DNA of 64,000 nt. It comes from Balanoglossus misakiensis. Taxonomy: Eukaryota > Hemichordata. Below the pieces are notes generated by a model. That model saw only the letters and a program-made list of their open reading frames with translations, was not told where the DNA came from and made no database searches. The stretch covers positions 2,232,001 through 2,296,000 of the forward strand of contig CM082595.2 of the NCBI GenBank assembly GCA_040954595.2, in the 5' to 3' direction. Positions within the stretch are counted from its first letter, which is position 1. Every line of letters starts with the position of its first letter. Of this stretch, positions 22,984-36,962 are shown one piece after another. A program made the position numbers and the translations under genes.

Positions 22984-23172
22984 TCTAAGGATTCTGTGCC
23001 TTGAAGTCTTCAACTTTTTCTCGTATTTTGCTCGATAGGGCATGGGGATCACCATGCAAAATTGTGGATGATAGAACTAAATTGTCTGGAACTTGAAATT
23101 CAAAATGACTGCCACCTCTAATGAGAGAAATTAAAGTAGGGATTTGATGGTCAACATCGAAATGACCAGACA
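22984..23172 (-). repeat. Family 3 dispersed repeat, reverse copy
   Basis: Reading minus to plus it matches 53305-53543: TTCAAGTTCCAGACAATT, then CCACAATTTTGCATGGTGATCC, then GAGCAAAATACGAG. The plus strand shows GGGGATCACCATGCAAAATT. Confidence 0.6.
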
Positions 23173-24494
23173 TTATATTTGCTCAGAATACCTTTTGATG
23201 GGAAAATTTCCAGCAGTTTGTCAGTTAAGATCTGTCACGCTGGCACTGTGCCATGGTTCAGCAGTGCGGTGAAGCCAAGGATGACTTTCATCATATTCAT
23301 GATTGGTAGATTCTTAGATTTCTGGGAGACCAAATAATGTCGAACAATAGTCGATTGTACGATGATGACAAACTGGGATAGGTGTAGTACACCGATCAGT
23401 TTATCGTGTAGAAGTTCAAACAGAAGTGTGGTTGTTTGCAGGTAAGGCTATTAAGAAAACTGCTTGAACATAACAGAAAGGAAGGTAGCTAGAAATTATC
23501 AGAGATATGGAGAAGCCCACCACATTTTGTCTCATTGTGAAGCAAATTGATGTTATCTGCACTCACGACTTTCATTACCATCGCCAGGACCGTGTTTAAT
23601 GGAAAATGTCCAATTTCAAGCTGGTAATGTCTAGTTCCTGTGCATTTGACCCGATTGTGGGTCCACTTTAGAAAAAAAACGAATTAGCTAAATGTATCCA
23701 CAGTACGGGTTAACTGGATTTAATGGCATCTGTGCTTTTGTGCCAAAGTATAATGTGTATTCTTGAAACAAAGGCAAATCAATATAGGATCCCGGATCTC
23801 ATCATTTGCCAAGTGGTGTGTGCAAAATAAAAACTACAACCGTTCCTTCATGTAGCGCAGGCAGACAAAGTGAAGCCAAGCTGAAATGTGTAATGAAGTG
23901 TTAAAAAGAAGGAAATTTTGCCGTGTTGTCGACATCGTTGCTGGTAATGATATCAGAAGCATTTGAAAGGCTAAGTGGTCGAATCCCATTCACTCTCTGA
24001 TGGCGGACAACTTCAAACCGCGAAGCAGGTCAAAGTTCGGCTATCAGTTCGCTATTGCTAATGAACAGAGTCAATATTTTCATGTCAGACAGACTTGGAG
24101 TTATGGACGGTGATCTGAAAAAGCTTCGAGATTTGTTCCCATTAAGAGCCCCGTTGACTGACTACCTGCATTTTCATCATAACTGAATTACTTAGGTTAA
24201 CAAACCTAATCGACTGTGTGCACAGTCCATCAGTGAATAACTGTCACCAAGTCTGTTTTTTGTGTGTGCGTCCACTCTATCTAATTTATAGGTGGCTTTG
24301 TTGTATGCTTACACACTTTGACGTCTACGGCACATGTCTGTCGTCTGCTTCAACCAAGACCTTGTGTTTTTCTTGAAAATCCATTGCCAAAATGTTTTGC
24401 ATCTGATGTCTCTAATCTATCAACCACTATTGTTTCCTATATCCGTTACTATTGTGTATGTATTTACAGTGTGATAGGGACTGGAAAAATGTGT

Positions 24495-24540
24495 TTGGTA
24501 TAGACAGGTTTCCAGATTAGACAGGGTGCAGTTCAGTACA
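24495..24540 (+). repeat. Fragment of the TAGACAGGTTT repeat
   Basis: TATAGACAGGTTTCCAGATT followed by AGACAGGGTGCAGTTCAGTA matches the tract at 31612-31660 in order and spacing. Confidence 0.5.
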
Positions 24541-25806
24541 TGTATATATTAACAAGATGTGGCAGTGAGGTGCTAAACTGACTAACTCAGGCTGACTGTG
24601 GGTTATCCCAGAGCTGGCGTGCTTGTTTAATGATTTATTGTGGGAAGTGTTGCTAGGCGATGTCTTACCATCCAGATATGAACTTGAACCAGTACATGCA
24701 TCTGCTTGGATACTGTTAATGTGGGGAAGTCTGTACTTAAGTTGATTTGCTTTGCTAACAATGAATGCCTTTTAAGTTTTATAGAAGTGGTTATGTATAT
24801 ATACATCTCAAGTGGGAGAATCCTGATCCAAGGTCTTCTAATACAATCATGAACACACACACACCCACGATTTTCTGACAAGTGACATGTATACTGGTAC
24901 ATGTACCGTTCATTGGAGAACTGCAGTATAGTACATCAAGTGTTCGTTTCCATTAGCATACACAACGCTAAAAACAGGTTGACCCAGAGTTAGCTCAAGA
25001 CTACGACACAGTTATATGCATCGCCATGTCAACATGTTTTATTGACATCTGCGCGCATCGCAAATGCATGCTTCACAGCGAAGCAATTACCTGCTCAAAA
25101 AAAGGCAATTATATGTGCCAGTCTGAAGTGGATGTTATACAGGTTTTTTGTGGTCACCTCAGCTCTGTCAGGGGACAGATGGTCCTCGAAAACCAAATAA
25201 TGACGTGACATGTACAGTTGACGCAAATTCCAAACTAAGAAAGAACATTCTAGAGGTAATGCACAGCTGTCTTTCAAACCTTTCCCGTGATTGATCGACT
25301 TCTTGGCAAAATGGTTCTGCAAACAAGCACACCCCAGGTGTACTACTGGTTGAACCAATGATATCTCTATGATGTCCATAAAATTTTCATCAGTTCTGAT
25401 GAGTACTGAGTTGGCCATAAATAAATGAAAATTAACTTCGCAAATTGCAAAATTTGCAATTAAATGTACTACGAAATATTTCTGTTCATAGAGAAAGAAG
25501 TATGTAGCTGTATACTGTATTGATATTAAAATTCATCAAATAATTGTCCACAATATTATTTTATTATAGTACATGTGTGTTTATGTGTTTTCCCCTCCGG
25601 GTAGAATGTTTGAACTACAAATTGAAACTTATTCCGTGATTCCCTGAGTGACCTATATTTTCCCTGTGAGTATACATGTACAGATATTCGTGGAGCCATT
25701 TCCATGTTTGATTTATTCATGTATGGGTTACTGCAAGCGTTCCACACACCTGAGTGCTTTAACTAAGGCCGATGTATTATGGGTTCACACTGCTGGGCAG
25801 CTGCGG

Positions 25807-25846
25807 CACAGTTGCCGTGGCTGCAACACAGTTGCCGTGGCTGCGG
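25807..25846 (+). repeat. Tandem 20-bp duplication
   Basis: CACAGTTGCCGTGGCTGC plus two bases occurs twice head to tail. Confidence 0.85.
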
Positions 25847-28800
25847 TCTTATCACCGAGGTCAGAGGGCGCGAGTGAATTACTAGAAATTCAGTCAGTCA
25901 CAAGGATCTTGTAATCTTCAAGATCTGAAACTGTTCAGAAGTGGTCCCAAGCTGCTGTTTCTTAGCTTCGTCTCCAGATGGTCGTCTTAATTTGATTTTC
26001 AAAATAAGCCAATTTCACCGCCGATCTGAACGGTGTAACGTGTAAACGATTTGTGACAATTTCGTGCTCGTGTGTAGTAGCTCACCTGTCCACAGACTGT
26101 AAGATGTAATTTCTTAGATTGAAAAAATCAATATACAAGCAGTTGATCTTGTGATATTTTGCATACACAGCTGAGCTTTTCTTTGCAATTGAAAGTCCGT
26201 TCCTTGTGGGGTGCAAACTCCTACTCTCAATCTTGATCTGATGGATATTGCAGGTTCTCTGTCCGAGTATCAGGCATGCTGAGTGTAAGGGGCAAGATTT
26301 TCTCTTGAGAAACCATCAAGTAAAGTACAGATACCTGAAGACAATATGACAATACCAGAATTCATGGGGTTTATTTTAAAATACTCTAGGCTTACGGATC
26401 CTACATTATTTCAGTGTATCCACACAATAGCCAATACAGAAAAATCATTCTCCGCTCGCAAACTAACGTGTAGTCGCTTGCAGCTCCAGAGAGACAAGAT
26501 CAAGCCAGTCCATGATTTCTCATGGAAGGCATCACATTCCAAATCCTTCTGGGGATAAAATTTATTATTGGCACCAGCCCAATCATGCCTGAACTGGTCA
26601 GTGAATAAATCATCTAGGTTCGTTCTCTCATGGCCTCAGGTACTTTGCTGTTGATTATCTCCACGTACATGCAACTGTATTGGCCGGGGTCGATTAAGCT
26701 CCCGGAATATCCTGGAATTTGAAACCGTTCCTGGACCGATCATCGTGGAAAAATGAAATTCATACGTAGAAAACGTCTAAAATGCTGTCATACAAATGTC
26801 AATGATTGTGAATAAATTTGACAAAATAGTGAACAGTCAGTCCTTTAAGAAAGACATTTTTGGCCTCAGAAACTCCTGAAAAGTCTGAAGTTGCAATAAT
26901 GTATGACACCTTGAAACATGGGCAGCACATGTACTGACAAGTCAATATAATTTATGATGTTCGAAGATTTGCTTTTTTGGGTGATAATCTCAGACGTGTA
27001 ATATTTGTGATAGTGATGCCTAGATTCCAAAGCATGATCGCTCAATGAACAATTTGTACCATTGTACATGCGTGTGAGCTTAGTAGCAGCTCTCATCCAC
27101 GGTATTAACCTTAATCCTCAGCTGAGGGTCTCATAACAACGTTTTTATGTCACGCGTTGTTGTCCTTTTGGCAGACGGAGTCATGATCGAACAAAGAGGG
27201 ATGCTGCCTTGTGCTATTCATAAGCCGTCCGTCAAATCGGGTTAGATTGAGCTGGTACGACAGAATAAAGGGCAAGACCTGAAATCTGTCTGTGGGAGGA
27301 CAGACATGACCCGTAGATAACCCGTCAATTCATTCGCTTTGTTGTCAAGTTGTAACTCTCATTGAACCTAATCCTCGGCACACGTCCGCACGGGTTTGCA
27401 AATTGCGATCGACACTGGCAGTCGCACGCACAGACCTGTCAAGGAAGATTTGATTCTTAAATTATTTCACGTGCAGTCATCCCATGTGAACAATCTTCAT
27501 CAAGATTTTTTGTGTATTTGTAGTAAATATTGTATACAGTGATGGAAACATCTGTAATTCATGTGCTGTGTGAACCCTCCTCAGCTATTATTGATGCTTA
27601 TTTCCTGTCCAGTCTGTTTTCTCGGGAGAGAAATGCACTCTTTCAAGATTTCTACGAATCTGTCTTGTACCTGTCGTATTACAGTGTAATGAGGTGCTTT
27701 CTGTTTAGCTTCAATGTGACAGACAGTATTGGCCTAGCTGAGGTTGCAGATCAGTCTAGTGCTAGCCCAGTGCCAACCTAATGCTACCCTTGTGCTAGAC
27801 TTTGGTTATTCTTTACTATCAATCACGTGATCTGGCAATGTGTCACATGGCGCAGTCATTTCCAGATGACGGGCAAGCAATATTTCGGCATCCAGTAAAA
27901 GTTTTTCCGAGTATGTTTTTACTTTAGAACCGCCAAACACATAACATGTATCGGGTATGTTGCCTCATCAGCCTCATTGCATTTCGTCTGCACAGTCTTT
28001 GTCTGCACCACGTAAGTCCACGTTGCTGAAGTTGCCCGTCATCTGGAAATTTGAATGCGAACGTAACTGCCACCTAAGCGCGTCTGACGTCATTTGATAG
28101 CGAAGAATTGGTTTTCTCAGCTAGGTCAATGTCTGAGTAGCTAAGAGAACATCAGAAATGTTTCGAAGAAGGCGGGAGTGTCTTAGTATGGTTTAAGACG
28201 CAACATTCACATCATTGCAAAAATACTAACAGAACAGCATAGCGAAGGTTAGTCCCTCTAATAGCTCTGTAAGTATTTTTTGATCACTCTCACTGTCGTA
28301 GATTGGTGTAATTGCAGTATATTCAACGATACAACAGGGAAAGTGGTACGACAAGGTCAAAGGGCAAACAGTCCTCCTTTCCTTTCATTTTAGTGATCCG
28401 TTACCAAGGCTACGAAAAATGTGACATACTGGTCAGAATCTCACTGGAATCGATGTTAGTTAATTGCATTGGTCCAGTCATTTGCTTAATGTTGCAAATC
28501 TTCGTCGATCGAGAAACCGATTTCTGTTTGTATGTAATTTGCATGGATGGCTCGTTATAGTGGGAAATGCCCAAAGAGTGCATTATGGCGGGTATAACCA
28601 TATCGCTCTCATATAGGTTAGATTTCTCGTCAAATTAAGATGTCTATCATCGATACCCTTTCTGGCTTCGTGGCTTAAGTGCATTTTTTGGTCTGGGGAA
28701 CTGCAAATGGTGTGTGAGAATATCGGAGGGGAAGTGGAGGAGGGATGGTGGTGTCCTGTACAGCTGTTTGCTGGCCGAGGCTCCACTCTGATGGAGCCAC

Positions 28801-29033
28801 AATGGAAACAATTGTAAAGTGATTGTATCGTTGGTGGTAATGTCCCCTGTCATTTAATGGCCATTCCCGTCCATTTTAGAACGTGAATAGTCCCGGGCAA
28901 ACAGAAGTCCAGTTCTGTTTGTGTATCATAAGTAGAATTGTATGGTTAAAACCATTAATGATTTAAGTGGCTTGGTTCAAATGGTCCCTATTTACTCAGC
29001 CTTTCCACTGTTGCGGACAGACTGCCCCGTTAA

Positions 29034-29205
29034 GGTAGGACGCGCCTCAAAAATCAAAGTCTCAAATATTCTCTCATATTTTGCTCAAAGCAACTTCAGG
29101 TTAGTCACTCTTATAATTTTGAATAAAAATTGGGGGACCACCATGCAAAATTTTGAATGACCGAGCAAAAGTGCCTCAAATTTGAAGAACGCTGAAAATT
29201 GGGAG
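29034..29205 (-). repeat. Family 3 dispersed repeat, reverse copy with TTAA edge
   Basis: TTAA at 29030-29033 is followed by GGTAGGACGCGCCTC, AAATCAAAGTCTC, TTTTGCTCAAAGCAA and GGGGGACCACCATGCAAAAT. It is the reverse complement of the order at 53305-53543. Confidence 0.65.
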
Positions 29206-29820
29206 CGTGTGTTGTAAGACTGTCTGGAAAAATTGGTCCAGTGACTCAGAAGGTGCACTTTTTGATGTGGAAACTATCATCTTGTGATTAAGTTCCAGGC
29301 TAGGCCGTTGCTACGGAGATTTCAGTTTCTATCTTTTCAGCAGATACGCCATGGTTTTATGAGAGCTCTGCAACCATGGTAACAGCGCCAAGGACATCTG
29401 CCAGGTGCAAGTGGTTTTCTATGAAAAATGAGAAATTAAGTGAATATTTCATAATGAGCAGTAAATAAAATTGCTCGTATTAGCTAAAGAAGAAAAATGA
29501 GTTTTGAAGTGAAAGTGAAATAGATGGCAGCATGATGTTACACCAATTTTGGGAAGATGGCGTCTAAACTGTCAGGATTTCTTGATTTACTTTGTCGGTT
29601 TGAGGAATAGGAAGCCCTTGAAATCAGCCAAGTGGGGTGGTTTCCGTGGTGTTCAATTTCTAGTGTTGCTCACTTGGTGAAGTTGATTGATCGTGTGCTG
29701 GTGAAATTTTGAGCTCCTTAAAATTTTTTCGGAAACTTATATCTCACCGGTATTGGATACGATGCTGAGGTTAGGGAAGGTGAAATCCTAGAGGTCAAAT
29801 AGAGATTACCCGGCCAATAG

Positions 29821-29900
29821 ACCATTTCCTGAACTCTATGAGACCTTGCATGAGATTTCACGTGGCTAGGCAGTTTATATGTAAGGATATTTTCTCAAGT
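29821..29900 (+). repeat. Dispersed repeat, GCGAGATCTCGCG family, diverged copy 3
   Basis: ACCATTTCCTGAACTCTATG, AGACCTTGCATGAGATTTCA, then GGCTAGGCAGTTTATATG. The central palindrome has decayed. Confidence 0.55.
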
Positions 29901-31539
29901 CTAAAATGGACGTATAGAGCCCTGAAATCTTTGTTGGCAGAAACGCTAAAATTCATAGAAGAGGAAAAAGGTAGTTTTGGAAAAACAGATAAATTACAAT
30001 CAATCAACCTGCGATGACAACCAACGGATTGTAAACCCGACCTCTGATACTAATAAAACTTTGAATAACATCAGAAACTGGAAAAATTCCATCTATCCCA
30101 ATTTGATTTGGTTCTGATAGTTGTTGGTAGGAAAGATTCCCCAGATATTTGACAGTGAAATGAGCTGAACCCCACGGGACACGAGTCAAGATTGCGATAC
30201 TGAATTAAAGATGGTTTCAACCAATGTAGAAATAATACTTCTGGAGATATTACATTGGTTTTGTAAGCCCTGGCTTGTGAAATTCCATTTTGTTTGCTTT
30301 TATTTTGATAAATCCGATCTCAAGCTTACCTACGTCATTTTATTGTGCTTACCGAGAGATACGCATCCATTTGTTATCACGCTTGCCCCAAAAACCATAT
30401 TGGAATATTGGAATGTAGAGATAATATCTTACATGCAGCTGTACATGGTGATTGTGTAGGCTAGTGCATCACATATTAGGTACTAGCTTCAGAAAGTGCA
30501 GTGTCAGTTAGACACAGTATAATAAATTATAAACAGTGAAGAAGTGTGTGTATGTGTGAAAGAGATTGACAGACAGACAAAGACAGACAGACAGACACAA
30601 AAATAGACACACAGACAAAGAAATTACTGCTCTTTTAAATTTCACAACCGTGAGCATATTCATCAGGAAAATTTGAACTGACAGTGAATATTAGAAGAAA
30701 GTGTATTCAGACATGGTTGCAATGGCTACAGCTTCCAAGGGGCACGATGAGAGCTGATACAAAATAAAATGCCATAAAACTGCCATAAAATACAGTCTGC
30801 ATTCTGAAAATAATATTGCTTATGAAGTTGACTTTCCTTTGGAAATATTTTGTTTGCCACAGCATTTGTGTAATTTATTTTGTGAGTTTTGTATGCCCTG
30901 CTGTCGTAAAATACCAAATAGACTGATTTTACATCATCTGAAAATATTAAGTGCTATTTAGGTTCGATTTTCTACTCAAATATTTTGTTAGCCACAACAG
31001 CTGTGGGATGTAGTCTAACCTCCTACAGTGAAGATGAATGTGTAGTGAATCTCGTCATCTCGATACATCCCAGCTGGACCAGGTGACAATTCTCAAGGTA
31101 TCTTTGATAAAACTGGATCTTTGCACCCGAAAGTAAATAGTTCAAAAAAATTCACCCCATTACGGTGTGCGATGTGAAGCCTGCCCTACCAGAGTTCAGA
31201 AAATCAATCATGTGTTTGGATTTTTAAGTACTCTCTCGTATTGTTCCGACTTGAATTGATTTGTGTAATTATCAAATGTAGTGGAAATGCTTTCAGGGTA
31301 CAACTGACTGACTCCTCTATGCAGACCGTCTGACAAAACCTCCCATTGTAAATTCAACACGGAAAAAAATGTCATTTTGTTATTGAAAAATATGTCTTCA
31401 ATTAGAAGTGACGTAAATGTGTCAATTTCGTGGATCCTTCAGATCAGTCAGTTGCATGAATATTTGGGTACTTCTGTAGTTTTCTAATTTTCTAATTATA
31501 TAAACTGAATGCACAATTACTTGTGTTGCTGGAGAAATT

Positions 31540-31758
31540 GTTCAGTTTGCAGAGATGTCCAGTTTATCGAGGTTCTCTTTGGTCCTATGGGAAGGGAGCT
31601 GGGAAATGTGTTCAGTATAGACAGGTTTCAAAATTAGACAGAGTCCGGTTTAGACAGGTTTACTGCAGGCTTTGTGCAGTCACTGAGACTGCTCTGCACT
31701 GTTCAATATGGACGGGTTCCAGGTTTGACAGTGTTCGGATTAGACAGGTTTGACTGTA
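31540..31758 (+). repeat. TAGACAGGTTT repeat cluster
   Basis: The phrase AGACAGGTTT occurs three times (about 31620, 31654, 31744), with GGACGGGTTCCAGGTTTGAC between them and a final GACAGGTTTGACTGTA. The last block is the inverse of the 2690 copy. Looks like an old dispersed element with internal repetition. Confidence 0.5.
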
Positions 31759-32451
31759 CGGACATGCAATACATCATGTACAATCACTCTGGATCTATTA
31801 AACACTGGATGAGAGTTCTGTTCCATGGAGACCCAATTAACTAACGCGAAATTCTGATTTACGACGGTGCTACCAGTAGGACGTCTTTCTTCCCCATTTG
31901 TTGATGGGTAACGATGTCAAATTAGTCTGCTCTAGTTAACAATGCAGATCATGAAACTACAGGAAGTATATACAAGCAAAATAAGATGTGATTTTTGGAA
32001 AAGACGGCCAAATCCACGGAAATCGGTTTATTAATTCTTAAATGTGTTCCTTGGATAAGGTTACATTTGTCTGCAGTGTCCCCAAGCACAATGCTCAAAT
32101 TCTCCTCTGCTGAACAGCGAGAGAAGAGATAAGGTTTCATTTCTCTGATATCAGCTTAGGATTATGAAGAGCAGAAGGAAATAATTGAAATTTCGCCTTA
32201 GGGAATATTTAAAATCACATCGTCTGGTTCCTCTGACAAAATGGATATGAAACGATTCAGTAATCATCTGTCAGAGTTTTGTATGTTTTCATTTCATATG
32301 ATATACTGTTTGCATTTTGTATTAACTTGGAAATATAATATCAAGTATGTTTACTCAGATAACAGTCGTTAAACAGAAAATCAAATAATTATCTATGGAA
32401 AATAATACGTTTATGTGATTTAGAAAGATGGTGCAAATCAATGAAGGATGA

Positions 32452-32475
32452 TTAAAGGGACAAAGTCACTCATAT
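32452..32475 (+). repeat. Solo end of MITE family 2
   Basis: TTAAAGGGACAAAGTCACTC matches the termini at 42137 and 63587. I find no matching inverted end downstream. Confidence 0.5.
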
Positions 32476-35400
32476 TTGACGTTATTTTGGTCATTTTCTT
32501 GAGAATGCAAGAAAGTTCGGTTGTTGAAGGGCTGGGATTTGTAAAGAGTGATACAAAGAAGTCTGGTGCAAAAGACTTTGCTTGAAAGAAGGATTATTCT
32601 TATCATAATACGTTCTCATGATAATAACACTTCAGGATTTTTCTTTGAAATTTAATACTGACTATTGCATGAATATTTTAGTGTTCAGAATTTGACCAAA
32701 AGCTACAATGGCAGAGAGAATGCTCAGGTCTGATCAAAGAAATTGCCGCATCTGTGCCAAGAATTATTGTGGCCAAGCTGAAAATTATTCTAGTACACAG
32801 ATCGGCAGGCAGATTCCATATAACGTAGGGTGTAGCTATATTTTGGGTGGTGTCAAGGTTCCGAACTGGTGAACAGAAATATTTTAAAAAAAGTGGCAAA
32901 AACTTGCAGCTAATAGAGCTTTAATCAATCAGACTCAGAGTAAGAACAGTTTCCACAGAATGGAAAAACATTTGGAGATTGGGATTAGATACTAAAAGGC
33001 CTTAGGCCCTGTCTTTTTTGGACTCATTTTTTGTCTGTTTTAGGAATCATTTAACGGGCAAATATCTGTAAAATCATCCTGCAGACAGGAAAAGGCACTT
33101 ATCAAAATTGGCATCATTGAAACTTTCATGATCAAAGGCTCTGCTGCAGATAATTTAACTCTTCTGGGGCAGTTTAGACCTTTTAATGTTTTATCTGTAT
33201 TAATCTCCAGACTGTGCTTCATTCGTTGGAAATTGTCCGTCCTTGCTAATTGTTGATTGACCATTGTACCGGTATGACGGTCAGACATGGCCGGTTGTCT
33301 TAGGGGATGGTCATTTAGCGGTTTCATAGCACCACTTTTGGCCGCGTTCTGCCCAAACTCTCATCATCAAGTGTACCCATCAGACCAGTAAATGACATCA
33401 GCTTACGATTTCTGTCCGTTCCTAATGGGGGAGATAGCGATCCCCTTGTTTTTATGACAGCCGGTACTCATAGTCAGTCGGTCAGCTAAATTGTTTGTCT
33501 CGTCAGATTCTGTAGATCGGCGAGATTGGTTCAGTGATGGATGACAAGTCTACTGACCAGTGCTGTACATGTGATGTCTACATCAAACTCCTACAACTCT
33601 CTGAAATATCTTTTGATTTTTATCATGCTTCACAAAATGCACATCAAAATTCCCATCAACTAAATTTGAGATATTCATTAATTTGAGTTGATTTTGGCAG
33701 CAGTATCTCCATATTAGTGGTAAATAATGAAATTGCAATGAATAGTTGGTAGTCCTTATGGCCTGTGCGAGATGTATGACACTGCTGTTATAATTCAAAT
33801 AAAATAAAATACTTTTGAGATTTGCCAACAACCCAGACTGTCTCTTCAGATCTTCACCTTTTCTTTATAAGTACAAAGTCGCCATTGATTCGACAGACTC
33901 CTTCGCACATGTGCTCAGAAACTACGTCACGCGAAATGTTTTTTTCCGTCTGTAATTCCAGATCCCCTGTAGCTAGCCATCCAGGCAATTATCTCCCGAA
34001 ACCTGGCATCCACCATCAGTCATCAAATATTTATTCCATTGCTTCCGTGATGGAAGTTGGTATATTTCCTTCTTCCTTCATCTGGGAATTCCATGTAATT
34101 TTCCACATGGCTGGAAATTTATCCGTCTCTGCACGGAACGGTTGTATCCTTTAAGTAGCTCTGATTCCAGTGGCCCCTTTATACACAGCACCAATCAGGC
34201 AAATGTACACACACATTCTTGAGTATACCCAAATGACAAATGGATATATTTACTAGATAAGAAACAGTTCAAAGCAATCTTCTTGGTAGCTAGAAACAAA
34301 TAATTTATCATGCGTGGCACACAGACTGATGCTTTATTTTCTTGAAATATCGTCGGGTATGTTGACTGTGTGTGCATGAAAAAATATGGTGTATGTACAT
34401 GTATTTAATTGTTTAAAGGGGTAGTGATTGTACCAGTTGATGTTTTATTTGCATCCATTGGAATATTTGCCCTCCCCCCCCCCCCCCACACACTTCTTGA
34501 TGTGTCCATATTTGTTGTGTTTTTATACAGCTATTGTTAACATCGACACCTGAATTACCCCTATAACCATCAAATAAAAATAACAAAAATAATACCAAAA
34601 TAACCATTTTTGCCCCTTTAATGTTTACCTCAAGTTGCAATTTTGCTATCTATTTCCACCGTTAAAATGACATTTTCATTGCATGTTATTTTACTTGGAT
34701 ACAAAGTGGGATTACCAGTCCCATTAGCAGTAATCTACCGGTCTCTTAAGCTGCGTCTGAAAGCTGCAGCCGTCTCTGTGTTTTTATACAGTTCTTCTGT
34801 ACGACCGCCACTCGATCCAATCAATATGTGTCAACCGGGCTTATCATTGGTTTCTTGAAACGTCTCCCAGTTTGAGTGGCACGTAATGTCCTCCACGTCG
34901 TTGTCGTCTACAATCTGGGGTTTCCTGGATCTGCCAACCAACCTCCTTTCTATTGGAAGATCAATTGGGTTGACCCCAATATAGATAGGTCACACATCTC
35001 CCTGTAGTTACACAGAAAGATGATAAATTTACATAATAAATAGGGTTTACAGACTTGTATCAATATTATAGTTTTGTAAATAGTTATAAAATCATGGAAA
35101 AACATATGAAATTTTGAAAAAAAGGACATTATTAGCTGCACGAAAAATACGAGATATTTTCGTCTAATTCTCTTTTCGTATGGAGTACTCGGCAATTCTG
35201 ACCCAGTACATCACTTCATAGAGTTCCTGACCTCAGTAACTGACTCAGAATTCTTAACTGCAGTATATTTCCCTGGTGGTTACCTGAAAAATGCTTCCCA
35301 TATGGACGTTTTTGTGCGTAAAACGTTGCCGTATCTTTTCATCATTTCACTATTTGGAACTTACCATGTGCACTTGAAAATAAGACTTTCCCTCCCTCCC

Positions 35401-36229
35401 TCCCAATACAAGTTTCTCGGAAGACCACTCTGTTGCAATGAGATCATTGATGAGTGCAGTGCTCCAGTGTAAGCTCTTGGCCGATCGCAGACAGAAGGGC
35501 AAACCAGCAAATTGTTCAGTTACTACTCTACCGTTAATACTCAGGGGCTGAAAATTGTTCATTGACTCATGTAAGCAAGGGGGAAAAAACTCACTCCATG
35601 TTTGACATTGTGCCTTCGTGTCTACAACAGGTAATTCATCAACTCTCTGGAGTTTTCCCGAGTCTGTCTTTGCAACCAGACTTCTCTGAACTCAAGGCGT
35701 ACTGGCACCATTGTAATTTGACATGGCGTCACATCAGAGCCCTGACTGGAATTTTTGTGGACGATTGTTCTTGAAGATGACAGGGTACCGCTGCCGTCCT
35801 CCTGAAATCATAAACCAGTCCATGTACATCGCAGTTCATTAAACAGCCATCCTCATCGGCTTACACTAATTAAAAATGTAGTCTACCAGCAAATTCCCAT
35901 CTCAACAGTTCCCTGTAATTGTGCATGGTCGGTCTCTTGACAAATTATTTCATAATTCAAACAGAAAGATCAAATCCCCGAAATTCATTTTCAGTCTGAG
36001 CGTATATTTGTCATGTAGCTTTGACTGCAGTTTGTATTAAAACGAGAAAAGCCTTAAAGACAGCTCCACTGCAGGGAAACAGCGGGTCTCTTTAATTCCA
36101 ATTTCAAGGACTGTAACCGCCTTTTCTGGATTTTGAGTGCGCAGTCTACTTGACTCTGGTGGATGTCAATAAAGCCTGGAGTATGTATCTGAGCGTACAT
36201 GTGATGTCTCATGATTAGCAGTGTATTAA

Positions 36230-36314
36230 CCCTTTCACCATCATGGTTCAGTCCAAACCCATTGTTTTCTATGGTAAGATTGGACCTCTATAGAGGGAAC
36301 TGGGGGTGAAAGGG
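36230..36314 (+). mobile_element. MITE family 1, intact 85-bp copy with TTAA flanks
   Basis: CCCTTTCACC and GGTGAAAGGG form 10 bp perfect terminal inverted repeats, and TTAA abuts both ends (36226-36229 and 36315-36318). The body is about 93 percent like 61951-62035. It has no coding capacity. TTAA flanks and a CCC start are hallmarks of piggyBac-type elements. Confidence 0.8.
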
Positions 36315-36924
36315 TTAAAGGGCCACTATCTGTAATGTGTGTCTGTGTTTCAGTTATTGTTTTTGTTTTGTGTATCAACCAATTTCTTGTCGCTCTCCCC
36401 TCAGCAAACCAAAATGTTCAGGCACTCTTCTTATCAACAAGTCATGTATATACAGACCACGGTATCTCCCCAAAAAGCATGCTTGCAGCTTTTAGCAGAA
36501 AACTTTACAGCACACACAATATACGATCTAACAACCAAAACCTGACGTTTCATATGTATAACCTATAAATACACGGACGTCATCGACAGCTAAGAACTAG
36601 CTGATCAAGTTACACACGAAAAATGCGCATTTGTGTGGTTTTATATCACATGGTGCTGATGGCTACATCAGGAAAACGACGTATCTCACGACATGACATT
36701 TTCAGGAGTAGAAACATGATAAATCACAAGAAATGACTTACGCTGCATGGTCTGATTTTATAGCGCGAAGGCCAGGCAATATTAGATAAAACTGGTCCAT
36801 CAACAAATAAATATAAATCAGGGAGGAATTTATGGCTGCCGGTGAGTTGTTATTAATCTCAGGTTGCCATCGTATTTTCATAAGAGTTTACAAAAATCCC
36901 GAGAAAACGTGGTTAATTCCTTCT

Positions 36925-36962
36925 TAAGGTACTATGCCTCGGAAATCAAAGTCGTAAACCTT
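36925..36962 (-). repeat. Terminal fragment of family 3
   Basis: TTAAGGTACTATGCCTCGGAAATCAAAGTC parallels the 29030 end, TTAAGGTAGGACGCGCCTC...AAATCAAAGTC. Confidence 0.45.

Larger units (their letters stand above)
21511..28950. other. Long stretch without a recognised gene
   Basis: Both strands were read. Apart from the repeat copies listed inside it, a run of nine G at about 21599, and an AT-rich tract near 22105-22145, I see no coding exons with family signatures and no RNA genes. Confidence 0.5.

Noticed and set aside
23390-23445. Frame ending at TTTGCAG/GTAAGG
   Set aside because: The donor is good but no acceptor fits the open frame and the peptide is nondescript.
31523-31753. 76-codon frame with repeated RFRQVY/RIRQV words
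   Set aside because: It is the translation of the AGACAGGTTT repeat, not a gene.
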